A DNA stretch of 64,000 nucleotides from Bacteroidaceae bacterium (GCA_017524545.1 JAFXVN010000076.1:31376-95375); one strand, 5' to 3'; positions 41,935 through 52,411 are shown, counted from the first letter of the stretch. Made by a program: numbers and translations. Notes: generated by a model not told the origin, from the sequence alone.

Positions 41935-44646
41935 ATGTATTTCTTCAAGAAAAAGGAAACGGCTCCCCAGCAACAGCCCCGAGGGGGAGCACCCAACGAG
42001 ACGCCGGAACGCCAGCAGGAGGGCATAAACAATGAAACCTCCCATCGGGGAGGTTCACAGGGCGCTGCCGCCAAGCGCGACAGCCGCATCCTGAACAGCA
42101 CGCAACTGCAACGCGTGAAGGATGCCAAGCGGTTGGCAGAGACAAAGCTGAAGGGGCTGGAAGAAAGTCTGTCACGATTGCATACCCAGCAGCAATGGCT
42201 GCGCCGATACAACGAGACGAGCATGGCACTGGAGCGCGAGAAAAAGCGGCTCTTCGAGCTGGGCAAGCAGAAGGCCATCGTCGCCAAAGAAGCGGACATG
42301 CTGGAGCGGTACGACCTCTTCGAAGGCATCCACGGCACCTACCAGAAGCTCGCGGTGGTGAGGGAACAGCTCGGCGGCGACAAGCGCGGACTGAGCCTTC
42401 TGGAGCGCGAGGCCGATGCAAACCGCCAGGAGATGACCGACCAGGAGAAGCGGCAGCGGCAGGCCAGCGACCAGCTAAAGACAAGCACTGCGGCATTTCT
42501 CGATGTCTTCGACAACGTCTGTTCTGCATATCAATTAGCAGGAGCCAACGACGCGCTCGATGCAGAGGCCGACTTCCTGACCAGACAATATAATAAGGTA
42601 AGAGAGGATGCCGAGGCGATGTCGTCCCTGGCCGCCGAAAAAGAGAAGAGCATCGAATCGCTCCAAGGCAGGCTTGAGGAGCTTCGCACCAGACGGCAGA
42701 GCATGGAGATGCACGAAAACATGATACGGCATGGCGAGGCATTGCTGTTCCGGCTGAGCGTCATGCAGGAGGTGGACAAGCACCGCATGGAGCTTCAGCA
42801 GAAGCGGCAGCAAGCCATCCGCAGGCAGAACGAGGAGAACGAGTTGCTGGGCAAAGCCTTCGCACAGTTCCAGGACATCCTTTCACAGGCAGAGACAGCC
42901 GAGGCCGAACTGAACATGCACCGTTCGTACATTCAGGGGTTGGACGGCCTGACGCTGCAGGAGCGTGCCCTCAGGCTGAAAGGCCGCCGGCAGATGCTCC
43001 ACTCCGCCCTGTCGCTCTGGAAACGCATCAGCACCGGTTACGAGAGCATAGAGGAGAAGAGCCGGCGAGTGACGGCCCTGCGTCTGCACATCCAACATCT
43101 GGCCGACAACGTGCGCCAGCTCGAAGCAGAAGCAGGCAAGGCGCAGCGCCTCTGCAAGGAGAAGGAATACACCTACCTGCTGAGCAAGGGGCAGGACATC
43201 ATACAGCTGCGTGCCGACCTGCGCGAAGGCACAGCCTGCTCCGTCTGCGGTGCGACACACCATCCATACCACAGCGACACGATGCTCGACCAGAGCAAGC
43301 TCCTCGGCGAGATGAAGACCGACTACGACCTTCTGGCATCGGAATCAAACGCCAAGCAAGGGCAGCTGGCCGAAATGCAAGCAGAGCTTGCCACAGCCCA
43401 GGGGCAGCTCATCAGCGAGGAGGAAGCGCTCAATGCCATCCGCATCCGCCAGAACGAGGACGTGGAGGAATGGAAGCTCTATGCCGAACTCGACGCGACC
43501 TTTGCCGAATGCTCCGAAAGCACGAATTTGGAGGCGCGCACAGCCCTGCTGCGACAATTCATAGAGAATGTCAGCCGCAACGCAGAGAAGGCAGAGAAGG
43601 AGCTGGAGACATTCACCTTCCACCAGAGCAGCATCGCCCGCATCAGCGAGGAGCTGCAGAAGCTGGAGCAACGGAAGAGCGAAATCAACGTCCGCCTTGG
43701 CGAACTCAACACAGGCTGTCAGGTGATCAGCCGCGAGGTGGAGCAGCTGGCCGTGCGTCTCGACGGCATCAACAAGCAGTTCACCCGCATCTACGAACAC
43801 GCCCAGCTTGTCGTCACCATCAAGGACTGGTACACGCTATGGCAGAACAACCCGGAGCAGCTTTACGAACAGATACAGAAGCTCATCAGCGACTGGTACG
43901 ACACCGAGAAGGAGATTTCAGCGAAGCAGGCTACCCTGGATGTGGAGCTGGCAAACCTCGAGGGAATGAAGATGCAGCTGCAGGCGTTAGACCGCGCCGC
44001 ATCCGTCATCACGAAACGGACGGAGGACATGGGGACACGCAAGGCGGAAAACCTCAAAGCCTATCAGCAGATGATTCCCGAACGCGACGCGAAAACCCTC
44101 TACCAGAAGCTGCTCATAGCAATGCAGTCGGCACAGGAACAATACGAAAAGGAAAGGAAACAGACAGACAGCATCCGCCACAGCGCCGACATCATGCAGG
44201 GCAGGCACGACTACTACATGGCACACATCGAAAAGCTGGAGGGGGAGCAAAAACAGCTGGGCGAGAAGCTCGACCTCTGGATGCACGCCTTCAACCTGCA
44301 GCATCCGCCGGTACAGCAGGGCGAACTGGACGAAGTCTTCGCCGACGGAAAGGACTGGAGCATGATACGCAGCCGCCTCAAGAAGATAAACACGGACACA
44401 TTGCTGTGCCAGGCGAAGGTCGATGACCTGCACAGCCGCATCATCGCCCTCGACACGGAAGACGGGCATTGCAGCCCATCGACGTCCGACATCCAAGAGG
44501 ATATTGCAGAAAGGCAGCAAGCACTTACCAAACAACGCAGCGAGACGATGATGCAGATTGCAAGGCTCGCCGTCCAGCTCGAAGACCACGAGAAAGCCCT
44601 CGCCGCCGAACGCAACTCGGCAGAACCCCAAGCGAGCCTTGCCTAA
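41935..44646 (+). CDS. SbcC-like zinc-hook coiled-coil protein without ATPase lobes
   Basis: 903 residues, predicted to be almost entirely coiled coil. Midway (residues about 428-445) is LREGTACSVCGATHHPY, the CxxC zinc hook and flanks of SbcC/Rad50. The arms on each side (about 46-430 and 450-890) also read like SbcC arms, e.g. QQWLRRYNETSMALEREKKR. Yet no Walker A precedes the first arm and no signature or Walker B follows the second: the N terminus is a Pro/Gln/Gly-rich tail of about 45 residues and the C terminus ends EPQASLA. Its own promoter lies 20 nt upstream, so it is not simply a 5'-truncated gene. No SbcD nuclease is adjacent. Possible roles are a structural tether or a partner of a full SbcC; function unknown. 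Confidence 0.8.
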   Translation: MYFFKKKETAPQQQPRGGAPNETPERQQEGINNETSHRGGSQGAAAKRDSRILNSTQLQRVKDAKRLAETKLKGLEESLSRLHTQQQWLRRYNETSMALEREKKRLFELGKQKAIVAKEADMLERYDLFEGIHGTYQKLAVVREQLGGDKRGLSLLEREADANRQEMTDQEKRQRQASDQLKTSTAAFLDVFDNVCSAYQLAGANDALDAEADFLTRQYNKVREDAEAMSSLAAEKEKSIESLQGRLEELRTRRQSMEMHENMIRHGEALLFRLSVMQEVDKHRMELQQKRQQAIRRQNEENELLGKAFAQFQDILSQAETAEAELNMHRSYIQGLDGLTLQERALRLKGRRQMLHSALSLWKRISTGYESIEEKSRRVTALRLHIQHLADNVRQLEAEAGKAQRLCKEKEYTYLLSKGQDIIQLRADLREGTACSVCGATHHPYHSDTMLDQSKLLGEMKTDYDLLASESNAKQGQLAEMQAELATAQGQLISEEEALNAIRIRQNEDVEEWKLYAELDATFAECSESTNLEARTALLRQFIENVSRNAEKAEKELETFTFHQSSIARISEELQKLEQRKSEINVRLGELNTGCQVISREVEQLAVRLDGINKQFTRIYEHAQLVVTIKDWYTLWQNNPEQLYEQIQKLISDWYDTEKEISAKQATLDVELANLEGMKMQLQALDRAASVITKRTEDMGTRKAENLKAYQQMIPERDAKTLYQKLLIAMQSAQEQYEKERKQTDSIRHSADIMQGRHDYYMAHIEKLEGEQKQLGEKLDLWMHAFNLQHPPVQQGELDEVFADGKDWSMIRSRLKKINTDTLLCQAKVDDLHSRIIALDTEDGHCSPSTSDIQEDIAERQQALTKQRSETMMQIARLAVQLEDHEKALAAERNSAEPQASLA

Positions 44647-44702
44647 ATCTTAAATAAGTATAAACTCTAATCCCTAATCCTTAATCTCTAATCTATTTTT
44701 CG

Positions 44703-44710
44703 TACCTTTG
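44703..44710 (+). promoter_or_regulatory. -7 promoter element of the peptidase gene at 44770
   Basis: TACCTTTG, 59 nt upstream of the ATG. The leader consists of repeated AATAACC words. Confidence 0.6.
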
Positions 44711-44769
44711 CACCCGCAAAACCAATAACCTGCTTCAATAACCAATAACCCATAACCAATAACCATTAC

Positions 44770-45570
44770 ATGAAACGTACGCTCATCTACATCGTAGTAT
44801 CAGCCCTTGTCGTTGTGCTGGCCATAGTCATCTACAAGGCAACCAATTGCACGGAGGAGAATGCGTGGCGGAACTTTAATCCCGGAGATGTTGAGTTCCA
44901 CGACGAAGCACCAGATTCGGAAGGCTCAAGAATCTACCACAGCATCATCCCCGACCCTGCGCCCTACATTCAGGAGAACGCCCGCCGCGTCCTGCAGACA
45001 CTCTATTGGGGACCGAAAGACCCCAATGTGCCTCACCTGAAGCGCATCATCTACACCATCAAGGACTACAACGGCATCAGCGAGAAGTACGGCGAAGGAG
45101 ACACTATAGGCATCCGATACAGCACAAAATGGATTGAACGCTGCTTCGAAGGCAAGGACACCCTGCGCCTCGACTATGAGACACGCGGCGTGCTCTACCA
45201 CGAGCTGACCCATGCCTATCAGCTCTCGCCCGAAGGCTGCGGCAGTTACGACAACCAGAGCGAGTACTGGCTCTTTATCGAAGGCTTGGCAGATGCCGTC
45301 CGCGTTTCTTGCGGCTGCTTCGACCAGGACTTCAAGAGCAAGGACCGCACTCGCGGCGACTCTTGGCGCAAGGGCTACCGCGTGACGGGCTACTTCCTCT
45401 ACTGGCTCTCGCTCAACAAGGATAAGGACTTCATCCGCAAGTTCAACCGCTCGGCCGTAGAACTCAAGCCCTGGTCGTGGGACAAAGCCATGAAGCACAT
45501 CCTCGGCGACAAACCCGAGAACACGACAGATGCCCTTTGGGAGGAATACATGAAGGCCGTCGGTGACTAA
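44770..45570 (+). CDS. Basic secretory protein family metallopeptidase-like protein
   Basis: 266 residues with an N-terminal membrane anchor or signal (LIYIVVSALVVVLAIVIYKA). The mature part matches the plant-type basic secretory protein domain: HELTHAYQ (HExxH, about residue 140), WLFIEGLADAVRV with the third ligand region, and GYRVTGYFLYWLS. Presumably a zinc-dependent envelope peptidase; activity has rarely been tested for this family. Precedes queC by 43 nt, perhaps co-transcribed without functional relation. Confidence 0.88.
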   Translation: MKRTLIYIVVSALVVVLAIVIYKATNCTEENAWRNFNPGDVEFHDEAPDSEGSRIYHSIIPDPAPYIQENARRVLQTLYWGPKDPNVPHLKRIIYTIKDYNGISEKYGEGDTIGIRYSTKWIERCFEGKDTLRLDYETRGVLYHELTHAYQLSPEGCGSYDNQSEYWLFIEGLADAVRVSCGCFDQDFKSKDRTRGDSWRKGYRVTGYFLYWLSLNKDKDFIRKFNRSAVELKPWSWDKAMKHILGDKPENTTDALWEEYMKAVGD

Positions 45571-45613
45571 TCAATCGTCAAATTGTTAAATCGTTAAATT
45601 GTCAAATTACGCG

Positions 45614-46276
45614 ATGACCAGCGCACTTGTAGTTCTTTCAGGCGGACAAGACTCCACGACCTGTCTCTATTGGGCACTCAAGCATTTCGACAAGGTTCAG
45701 GCACTCAGCTTCCGCTATGGGCAAAGGCATGTGAAGGAGGTTGATATTGCCAAGCAGCTTTGCGCCGAAGCCGGAGTACCCTGGGAATGCATGGACATCA
45801 GTTTCATCCAGCAGCTCAGTCCTGACTGCAGCCTGACCAATCCCGACCTCGACATAGAAGCAGAAAAGAAGGAAGGCGCCCCCTACCCCACGACCTTCGT
45901 GCCCGGCCGCAACCTCTTTTTCATCTCCGTTGCAGCCATCTATGCACGCAACCACGGCATCTACGATGTAATTACAGGCGTCGGGCAGGCAGACTTCAGC
46001 GGCTATCCCGACTGTCGCGACGGCTTCATCAAGAGCCTGAACACGACACTCAACCTGGCAATGGACGAGCAGTTCCGCCTGCACACCCCCCTCATGTGGC
46101 TCGACAAGCAGCAGACATGGGCATTGGCAGACGAGCTTGGCGTGCTCGACACCGTCCGCTATCGCACCCTCACCTGCTACAACGGCATCGTGGGCGACGG
46201 CTGCGGACATTGCCCCTCCTGCAAGCTCCGCCGCGAGGGACTGGAGAAGTACCTAACATCTAAAAACACGAAATAA
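45614..46276 (+). CDS. queC: 7-cyano-7-deazaguanine synthase
   Basis: ATP-dependent conversion of 7-carboxy-7-deazaguanine to preQ0 in queuosine synthesis. 220 residues. PP-loop [17 protein letters not shown] at the N terminus, [26 protein letters not shown], and the zinc-binding C-terminal cysteines GHCPSCKLR with [16 protein letters not shown] 45614 is chosen over the in-frame TTG at 45599. Next gene is queF, same strand. Confidence 0.96.
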   Translation: MTSALVVLSGGQDSTTCLYWALKHFDKVQALSFRYGQRHVKEVDIAKQLCAEAGVPWECMDISFIQQLSPDCSLTNPDLDIEAEKKEGAPYPTTFVPGRNLFFISVAAIYARNHGIYDVITGVGQADFSGYPDCRDGFIKSLNTTLNLAMDEQFRLHTPLMWLDKQQTWALADELGVLDTVRYRTLTCYNGIVGDGCGHCPSCKLRREGLEKYLTSKNTK

Positions 46277-46309
46277 ACGAATCTGATTATTCTGCTTTCG
46301 AGAATTAAA

Positions 46310-46472
46310 CAAAACAACGAATTACACGGATTACACAGAATAAAGTGTCCTGAATTTCTTTCAGATTAAGCAGATGTCCGTCTGTGCCAATCCGTTAAAT
46401 CCGTGACAAATCTGCGAAATGGCAAAGCTTCCTGGCAATAAAATCCGTGTAATCCGTGCAATCAGTGGTAAA
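46310..46472. repeat. Dispersed ATCCGTG/AATCTGAAA repeat, copy 3
   Basis: Fills most of the 263-nt gap between queC and queF: ACGGATTACACAG, AATCCGTTAAATCCGTGAC, AATCCGTGTAATCCGTGC. Positions 46351-46375 are the exact reverse complement of 39119-39143. Confidence 0.8.
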
Positions 46473-46539
46473 AGAAGCTCTAAATTTGATTAGTGCCTTT
46501 TGTATTTTTCGATGTTAAAATATAAATATAAGTCTTTCA

Positions 46540-47007
46540 ATGTTTATGACAGATAGAGAGAAAGAAGGATTGAAATCCCTTGGCAAGAAGAGTGAGATTC
46601 CGCAGGACTATAACCCCGACGTGCTGGAGGCCTTCGAGAACAAGCACCCGGAGAATGACTACTGGGTACGATTCAACTGCCCAGAGTTCACGGCTTTGTG
46701 TCCCATCACAGGGCAGCCCGACTTTGCAGAGATACGCATCAACTACCTCCCCGACAAGCGGATGGTGGAGAGCAAGAGCCTCAAGCTCTATCTCTTCAGT
46801 TTCCGCAATCACGGCAGCTTCCACGAAGACTGTGTCAACATCATTATGAAAGACCTCATCCGCCTCATGGAACCAAAGTACATCGAGGTGACTGGCATCT
46901 TTGTCCCCCGAGGCGGCATCAGCATCTACCCCTACGCCAACTACGGCAAGCCCGGCACAAAGTACGAGGAGATGGCACAATACCGCCTCCTGCACCACGA
47001 CATCTAA
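46540..47007 (+). CDS. queF: NADPH-dependent preQ0 reductase
   Basis: Reduces 7-cyano-7-deazaguanine (preQ0) to preQ1. 155 residues, the short single-domain (YkvM-like) form. Catalytic Cys in [16 protein letters not shown], QueF signature [16 protein letters not shown], and catalytic Asp region FHEDCVN. The start could be ATG 46546. queD and queE are not in the window; no preQ1 riboswitch was seen. Confidence 0.96.
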   Translation: MFMTDREKEGLKSLGKKSEIPQDYNPDVLEAFENKHPENDYWVRFNCPEFTALCPITGQPDFAEIRINYLPDKRMVESKSLKLYLFSFRNHGSFHEDCVNIIMKDLIRLMEPKYIEVTGIFVPRGGISIYPYANYGKPGTKYEEMAQYRLLHHDI

Positions 47008-47118
47008 GCAGAGAGCCAATCGCCCTCACGACAGCAGAAAGGCCTTCAATCCGACCATTTTATCTATTGCTAATTGAAAAAAAAACGGGATTTTATCTAT
47101 TATATCGACATAAAATCG

Positions 47119-47126
47119 TATCTTTG
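47119..47126 (+). promoter_or_regulatory. -7 promoter element of the DUF4143 ATPase
   Basis: TATCTTTG, 29 nt upstream of the ATG at 47156. Confidence 0.65.
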
Positions 47127-47155
47127 CAGCGTCAAAGCTTAAATATCATTGTGGT

Positions 47156-48409
47156 ATGGATATGGAAATTTTGCGTCGAGTTATTTTGGAATATCAAGAT
47201 ATCGTCTCACAAATTCAATTGGTTAAACGCCCATTCACCTTCGAGGAACATGGTAATTATGTATTTGTTGGCATACGACAGGCTGGCAAATCCTATCTCT
47301 TATATCAGCAAGCACAGCAACTTTTGCAATCGGGACATGCCAAAGAGGAATTTGTCTATGTCAATTTCGATGATGAGCGAATCAATAATATCAGGAAAGA
47401 TGAGTTAGATTTAATAATACAAGCACACCGTACTCTCAACGACCATCAGCCAATTCTGTTCCTTGATGAAATACAAAACGTGGAAGGATGGGAGCATTTC
47501 GTCAGAAGGCTTGCAAACCAAAAATACCAAGTTTATGTCACAGGCAGTAATGCAAAGATGTTAAGCCGTGACATTGCAACAGTGCTGGGTGGCAGATTTT
47601 GGATACAAAACGTATTCACTTATTCCTTTGCAGAGTATCTTGAAGCCTGTCAAATTCCGCTACGCAACAATTGGCAAAGCACACGACAACGGGAGAAAAT
47701 AGCCCAGACCTTCAATACCTATTTCTATTATGGTGGATTTCCAGAATTGGTGAATGTGACAGATAAGCGTTCATGGCTTAATGGTATCTATAAGAAAATC
47801 CTCTTTAATGATGTCATAGTCAGGAATGGAATCAGAAACGAAGAGGCCCTCAGAATGACCATTCGCAGACTGGCTGATTGTGTGAAGCAACCGACCTCCT
47901 ATAACCGAATCTGTAACCTTGTAAAATCAACGGGCATCAACACCAATGTGCAAACGGTTATTAGCTACGTCAAATATCTTCGTGAAAGTTGTCTCATATT
48001 TGCTTTAGAGAACTACGCCTCAAAATTTGTAGAGAAAGAAACAGTCAAGAAGCATTATTTCATTGATAATGGTCTGCTCAACATATTCCTCACTGAGCCA
48101 GACACATCATTGCTTGAAAACCTGTGTGCTATCCACTTATATCAAAAATATGGCGAAGACCTATATTTCTATAATAAGGACATAGAGGTTGACTTCCTTG
48201 TCCCCGCAGAGGGTATGGCTATTCAAGCTTGTTTCCGAATGGGAGATGACGAAACCACCAAACGCGAAGTGCTGGCTTTGGAGAAAATAGATAAAGCCCT
48301 TGACATCCAACATTTTCTCATCATAACTCGTGACCAAGAAGACACCATCATAACGAAGAGCGGGAAAACAATACGCATTATTCCAATCTGGAAATGGCTT
48401 TTGGAATAG
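47156..48409 (+). CDS. AAA ATPase with DUF4143 domain
   Basis: 417 residues. N-terminal AAA_14 domain: Walker A GIRQAGKSYLLYQ (about residue 38) and Walker B PILFLDEIQNVEGW (about 101), sensor-like YVTGSNAKMLSRDIA. C-terminal DUF4143 domain (about 215-370: LVKSTGINTNVQTVISYVKYL, VEKETVKKHYFIDNGLLNIF, and EVDFLVPAEG, a PD-(D/E)xK-like EVDF). Bacteroidales carry many such genes, often isolated and mobile-looking; function is unknown. AT-richer than its neighbours, which suggests transfer. Confidence 0.9.
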   Translation: MDMEILRRVILEYQDIVSQIQLVKRPFTFEEHGNYVFVGIRQAGKSYLLYQQAQQLLQSGHAKEEFVYVNFDDERINNIRKDELDLIIQAHRTLNDHQPILFLDEIQNVEGWEHFVRRLANQKYQVYVTGSNAKMLSRDIATVLGGRFWIQNVFTYSFAEYLEACQIPLRNNWQSTRQREKIAQTFNTYFYYGGFPELVNVTDKRSWLNGIYKKILFNDVIVRNGIRNEEALRMTIRRLADCVKQPTSYNRICNLVKSTGINTNVQTVISYVKYLRESCLIFALENYASKFVEKETVKKHYFIDNGLLNIFLTEPDTSLLENLCAIHLYQKYGEDLYFYNKDIEVDFLVPAEGMAIQACFRMGDDETTKREVLALEKIDKALDIQHFLIITRDQEDTIITKSGKTIRIIPIWKWLLE

Positions 48410-48525
48410 GTCTGTTTTTGCGGATATTCATTAAATCTTTTATCTTTTGATGCATCTATATATAAAAAAGTGACACAAAGGAAAGAAAAGTGAAGAAAAA
48501 GGTTGCCAGTCTCAAAACAATTGCT

Positions 48526-48533
48526 TAAATTTG
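48526..48533 (+). promoter_or_regulatory. -7 element, with -33 TTG, for the RNA candidate at 48540
   Basis: TAAATTTG at 48526-48533, with GTTG ending at 48505, which is 20 nt upstream and matches the Bacteroidetes -33/-7 spacing. No protein start follows within the usual distance. Confidence 0.55.
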
Positions 48534-48539
48534 CAACGG

Positions 48540-48812
48540 CTTTAGGTTCCTACAAGTAGGTATCGGGCCAAAAACTTATTGAAAAAGGACGTTTACTGAA
48601 CGTTGTCTTCTACGTGAGAATCTCGCAAATTCAAGACCAGAAGAAACGCAACTGGACGTCCACCATTGGTGTATTATACCCTTATCCAAAGAGTTTTGCG
48701 ATAAGACGTATTAATATATCCTGGCGTGGGCTATCTCGAGTTGCTTATCCTGGTCAAGGCAATGCGAGAGCCCTCACGTGGGATAAGCGAGATGTTGAGC
48801 ACCCACGTCTTT
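48540..48812 (+). ncRNA. Candidate structured non-coding RNA of about 270 nt
   Basis: Follows a good promoter and contains nested pairing. Early: CCTAC/GTAGG at 48552. Middle: GGACG...CGTCC closing a stem with GTTG/CAAC and TCTTC/GAAGA (about 48588-48662). Late: a long hairpin at 48723-48809 in which CGTGGG pairs CCCACG, ATCTCG pairs CGAGAT and GCTTATCC pairs GGATAAGC, followed by TCTTTTC. No credible protein is encoded. It does not show the marks of tmRNA, RNase P, SRP RNA or 6S RNA that I can recall. Pairing was judged by eye. Confidence 0.45.
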
Positions 48813-48894
48813 TCATCTACAAAAATGTATAACCGCCTAATCCGGGTTGCTATGGGCAAAACATGAAAGCAACATGAAACGCTCATTTAAACAG

Positions 48895-48936
48895 GTTAAG
48901 TCGGTCAACTAAGCATTTTTAGTTGGCCGACTTAAC
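48895..48936. repeat. 18-bp inverted repeat hairpin
   Basis: GTTAAGTCGGTCAACTAA (48895-48912) and its complement (48919-48936) pair with a single T-G wobble around a 6-nt loop. One arm recurs with two changes at 13351-13368. No T tract follows on either strand, so it is not a typical terminator. Confidence 0.8.
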
Positions 48937-49140
48937 ATATTATATTGGTTCGACGAATCAATTCATACATATTATAATTTAAGATAATTCGTGGCTCATT
49001 ACATGGTAATTTGTGTTTATATAAAACATCTAATTGCCATGTTCCGCGACTACAATCGCGCCTTGGTGCTAAAGCATCCATGAACCAGCCATGTAATTTA
49101 TCATGAATCTTTTTGTAATAGTCTGGTGCAAAGCACCTAA
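48937..49140. other. AT-rich gene-free stretch with small hairpins
   Basis: No ORF worth calling. Contains inverted words TGGTGCTAAAGCATCCA and GGTGCAAAGCACC and repeated CCATGTAAT/ATTACATGG words, which suggest further RNA structure or remnants of a mobile element. Confidence 0.4.
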
Positions 49141-49153
49141 TGACCGATTGAGG

Positions 49154-49636
49154 TTAAACACTCATGTCCCCATCCACGAAGCGGAGGGGAAGCAAGGGAG
49201 TGATGCCCTCGGAGACGAGGATGCCGTCCGTGCCGTAGAGCAGGATGCGGATGGGGATGCCGAAGCGTTCCTCTACGCCCGAAATGACCTGACGGCAAGC
49301 GCCGCAAGGCGAGACAGGTTTGGGAAGGAAGCGCTTTCCTTTTCTTGCTGCGATGGCCAAGGCAATGACAGGCTGGTCGGGATATTGTGCACCGGCGGCG
49401 AAGAGTGCCGTCCGCTCGGCACACAAGCCAGAAGGATAGGCTGCATTTTCCTGGTTGGCTCCAGGAACAATAATGCCGCTCTTTAGACGTGCCGCAGCTC
49501 CGACATTGAACTTGCTGTAAGGGGCATAGCTGCCTTCCGTGGCTTTCTTGGCAGCCTCCACCAATTGCTGGTCTTCTTCGCTCAGTTCTGCCATATCGCA
49601 GATATGTACAATGGCTTCAATCTTGCGTTCTATCAT
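49154..49636 (-). CDS. cdd: Cytidine deaminase
   Basis: Deaminates cytidine and deoxycytidine for pyrimidine salvage. 160 residues. YAPYSKFNVGAAA, the catalytic CAERTALFAA (CAE, about residues 72-74) and zinc cysteines in PCGACRQVI (about 110-113). Homodimeric or tetrameric short form. Single gene with own promoter. Confidence 0.95.
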   Translation of the reverse strand: MIERKIEAIVHICDMAELSEEDQQLVEAAKKATEGSYAPYSKFNVGAAARLKSGIIVPGANQENAAYPSGLCAERTALFAAGAQYPDQPVIALAIAARKGKRFLPKPVSPCGACRQVISGVEERFGIPIRILLYGTDGILVSEGITPLLPLRFVDGDMSV

Positions 49637-49673
49637 CTCTTGTTTACCATTTAATCTTTTCCATTTATTTGCG

Positions 49674-49681
49674 CAAAGTTA
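49674..49681 (-). promoter_or_regulatory. -7 promoter element of cdd
   Basis: TAACTTTG on the minus strand, 37 nt upstream of the cdd ATG. Confidence 0.6.
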
Positions 49682-49747
49682 CGAATAATTTTTTAATGTT
49701 CAATGCTTTTTATCCTTTTAACTTTTCAACTATTCAACTTTTCTTCG

Positions 49748-49755
49748 TACCTTTG
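49748..49755 (+). promoter_or_regulatory. -7 promoter element of the glucosaminidase gene
   Basis: TACCTTTG ends 10 nt before ATG 49766, giving a very short leader and supporting that start. Confidence 0.65.
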
Positions 49756-49765
49756 CACCCGTATT

Positions 49766-50716
49766 ATGAAAAAACACATCCTTTTACCACTATTTCTGCT
49801 CCTGTTCATTGCGCCTTGCCCAATGTTCAATGTCCAATGTTCAATGCTTTGGGCACAAAGCACCAATCAGGCATACTGGACCTATATTGACAAGTACAAG
49901 GACTGGGCCATCGAGCAGATGCGCGACTACCGCATCCCTGCCAGCATCACCCTGGCACAAGGTCTGTTAGAGAGCAATGCCGGACGCAGCAGGCTGGCCA
50001 CGCAAGCCAACAACCACTTTGGCATCAAAGTGAGCGGCTCATGGACTGGCCCCTACATCATCCAAAGCGATGACCGTCCGAACGACAAGTTCCGCAAGTA
50101 CAAGAACGCCCGCGAGAGCTACATCGACCACTCGAAGTTCCTGCAACAGAAACGCTACCAGGGGCTTTACCAGCTCAGCACGACAGACTACAAAGGCTGG
50201 GCGCGAGGGCTGAAGGCGGCTGGCTATGCCACCAGTCCCACCTATGCCGATGCCCTCATCCACCTCATCGAGATGTACAACCTGAACCAGTTCGACACTG
50301 GCAAATACCGTTCGAAAAAGAAGTCCGAAACGGCAACGGCGACAGCATCTGCGGATGACTTCTTCCTGCGCCACGTCATCTACCATAACAACAAGAACGA
50401 CTTCATCATCATCGAGGTGGGCGACGACATGGCGACCATAAGCAAAAAGACTGGTCTGAGCCTTCGCAAGCTCTACAAGTACAACGACCTGCCCCGCGAC
50501 TATGCACCGACGGCTGGCGACATCATCTATCTGAAGAAGAAACGCAAACGCGCCTCCCGAGAGTTCCGCAAGAACCCAATACATGTTGTCGAGGTGAACC
50601 AAAGCCTCTTCGACATCGCACAGCTCTACGGCATCCGCTTGCAGTCGCTCTGCAAGCTGAACAAATGGGAAGAGCCTCATGCCGTGAAAGTGGGAGAGAT
50701 TCTCAGGATAAGATAA
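49766..50716 (+). CDS. Secreted glucosaminidase with LysM repeats
   Basis: Peptidoglycan hydrolase of 316 residues. Signal peptide MKKHILLPLFLLLFIA, then a glucosaminidase (GH73-like) domain at about residues 40-180 with the catalytic Glu region ITLAQGLLESNAGRSRLA and NNHFGIKVSGSW. Two LysM-type peptidoglycan-binding units follow (ATISKKTGLSLRKLYKYNDL; LFDIAQLYGIRLQSLCKLNK). Residues about 17-30 (PCPMFNVQCSML) are encoded by repeated intergenic-type words (49815-49850). The frame opens 21 codons earlier, but the promoter lies there. Confidence 0.93.
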   Translation: MKKHILLPLFLLLFIAPCPMFNVQCSMLWAQSTNQAYWTYIDKYKDWAIEQMRDYRIPASITLAQGLLESNAGRSRLATQANNHFGIKVSGSWTGPYIIQSDDRPNDKFRKYKNARESYIDHSKFLQQKRYQGLYQLSTTDYKGWARGLKAAGYATSPTYADALIHLIEMYNLNQFDTGKYRSKKKSETATATASADDFFLRHVIYHNNKNDFIIIEVGDDMATISKKTGLSLRKLYKYNDLPRDYAPTAGDIIYLKKKRKRASREFRKNPIHVVEVNQSLFDIAQLYGIRLQSLCKLNKWEEPHAVKVGEILRIR

Positions 50717-50717
50717 G

Positions 50718-50748
50718 GACCCCCTCTAACTCCCCCGTAAGGGGAGAA
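50718..50748. repeat. GC-rich CCCCCTCTAACTCCCCCGTAAGG-type palindrome
   Basis: CCCCCTCTAACTCCCCCGTA followed by AGGGGAGA; the CTCCCCC and GGGGAG parts pair. Similar words occur at 41833-41870, 55100-55138, 55209-55250 and 41975-42056, the last three inside genes. Just downstream (50750-50783) is an AAATAGT word tract. Confidence 0.75.
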
Positions 50749-50788
50749 CAAATCGTAAATAGTAAATTGTCAAATAGTAATTGAATAG

Positions 50789-52411
<1,623 letters not shown>

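Noticed and set aside
41668-42045. 125-codon minus-strand ORF with repeated ALKIYYQ peptide
   Set aside because: The repeat peptide is the translation of the DNA palindrome array, and the rest is antisense to the zinc-hook gene.
48540-48812. tmRNA, RNase P RNA, SRP RNA or 6S RNA
   Set aside because: None of the conserved words of these RNAs that I know, such as the SRP GGAAG loop or the RNase P GAGGAAAGTCC core, is present. 6S-like folding cannot be excluded without a covariance scan.
48614-48832. 72-codon ORF starting with GTG
   Set aside because: No family resemblance, and it lies over the structured RNA candidate whose pairing explains its sequence better.
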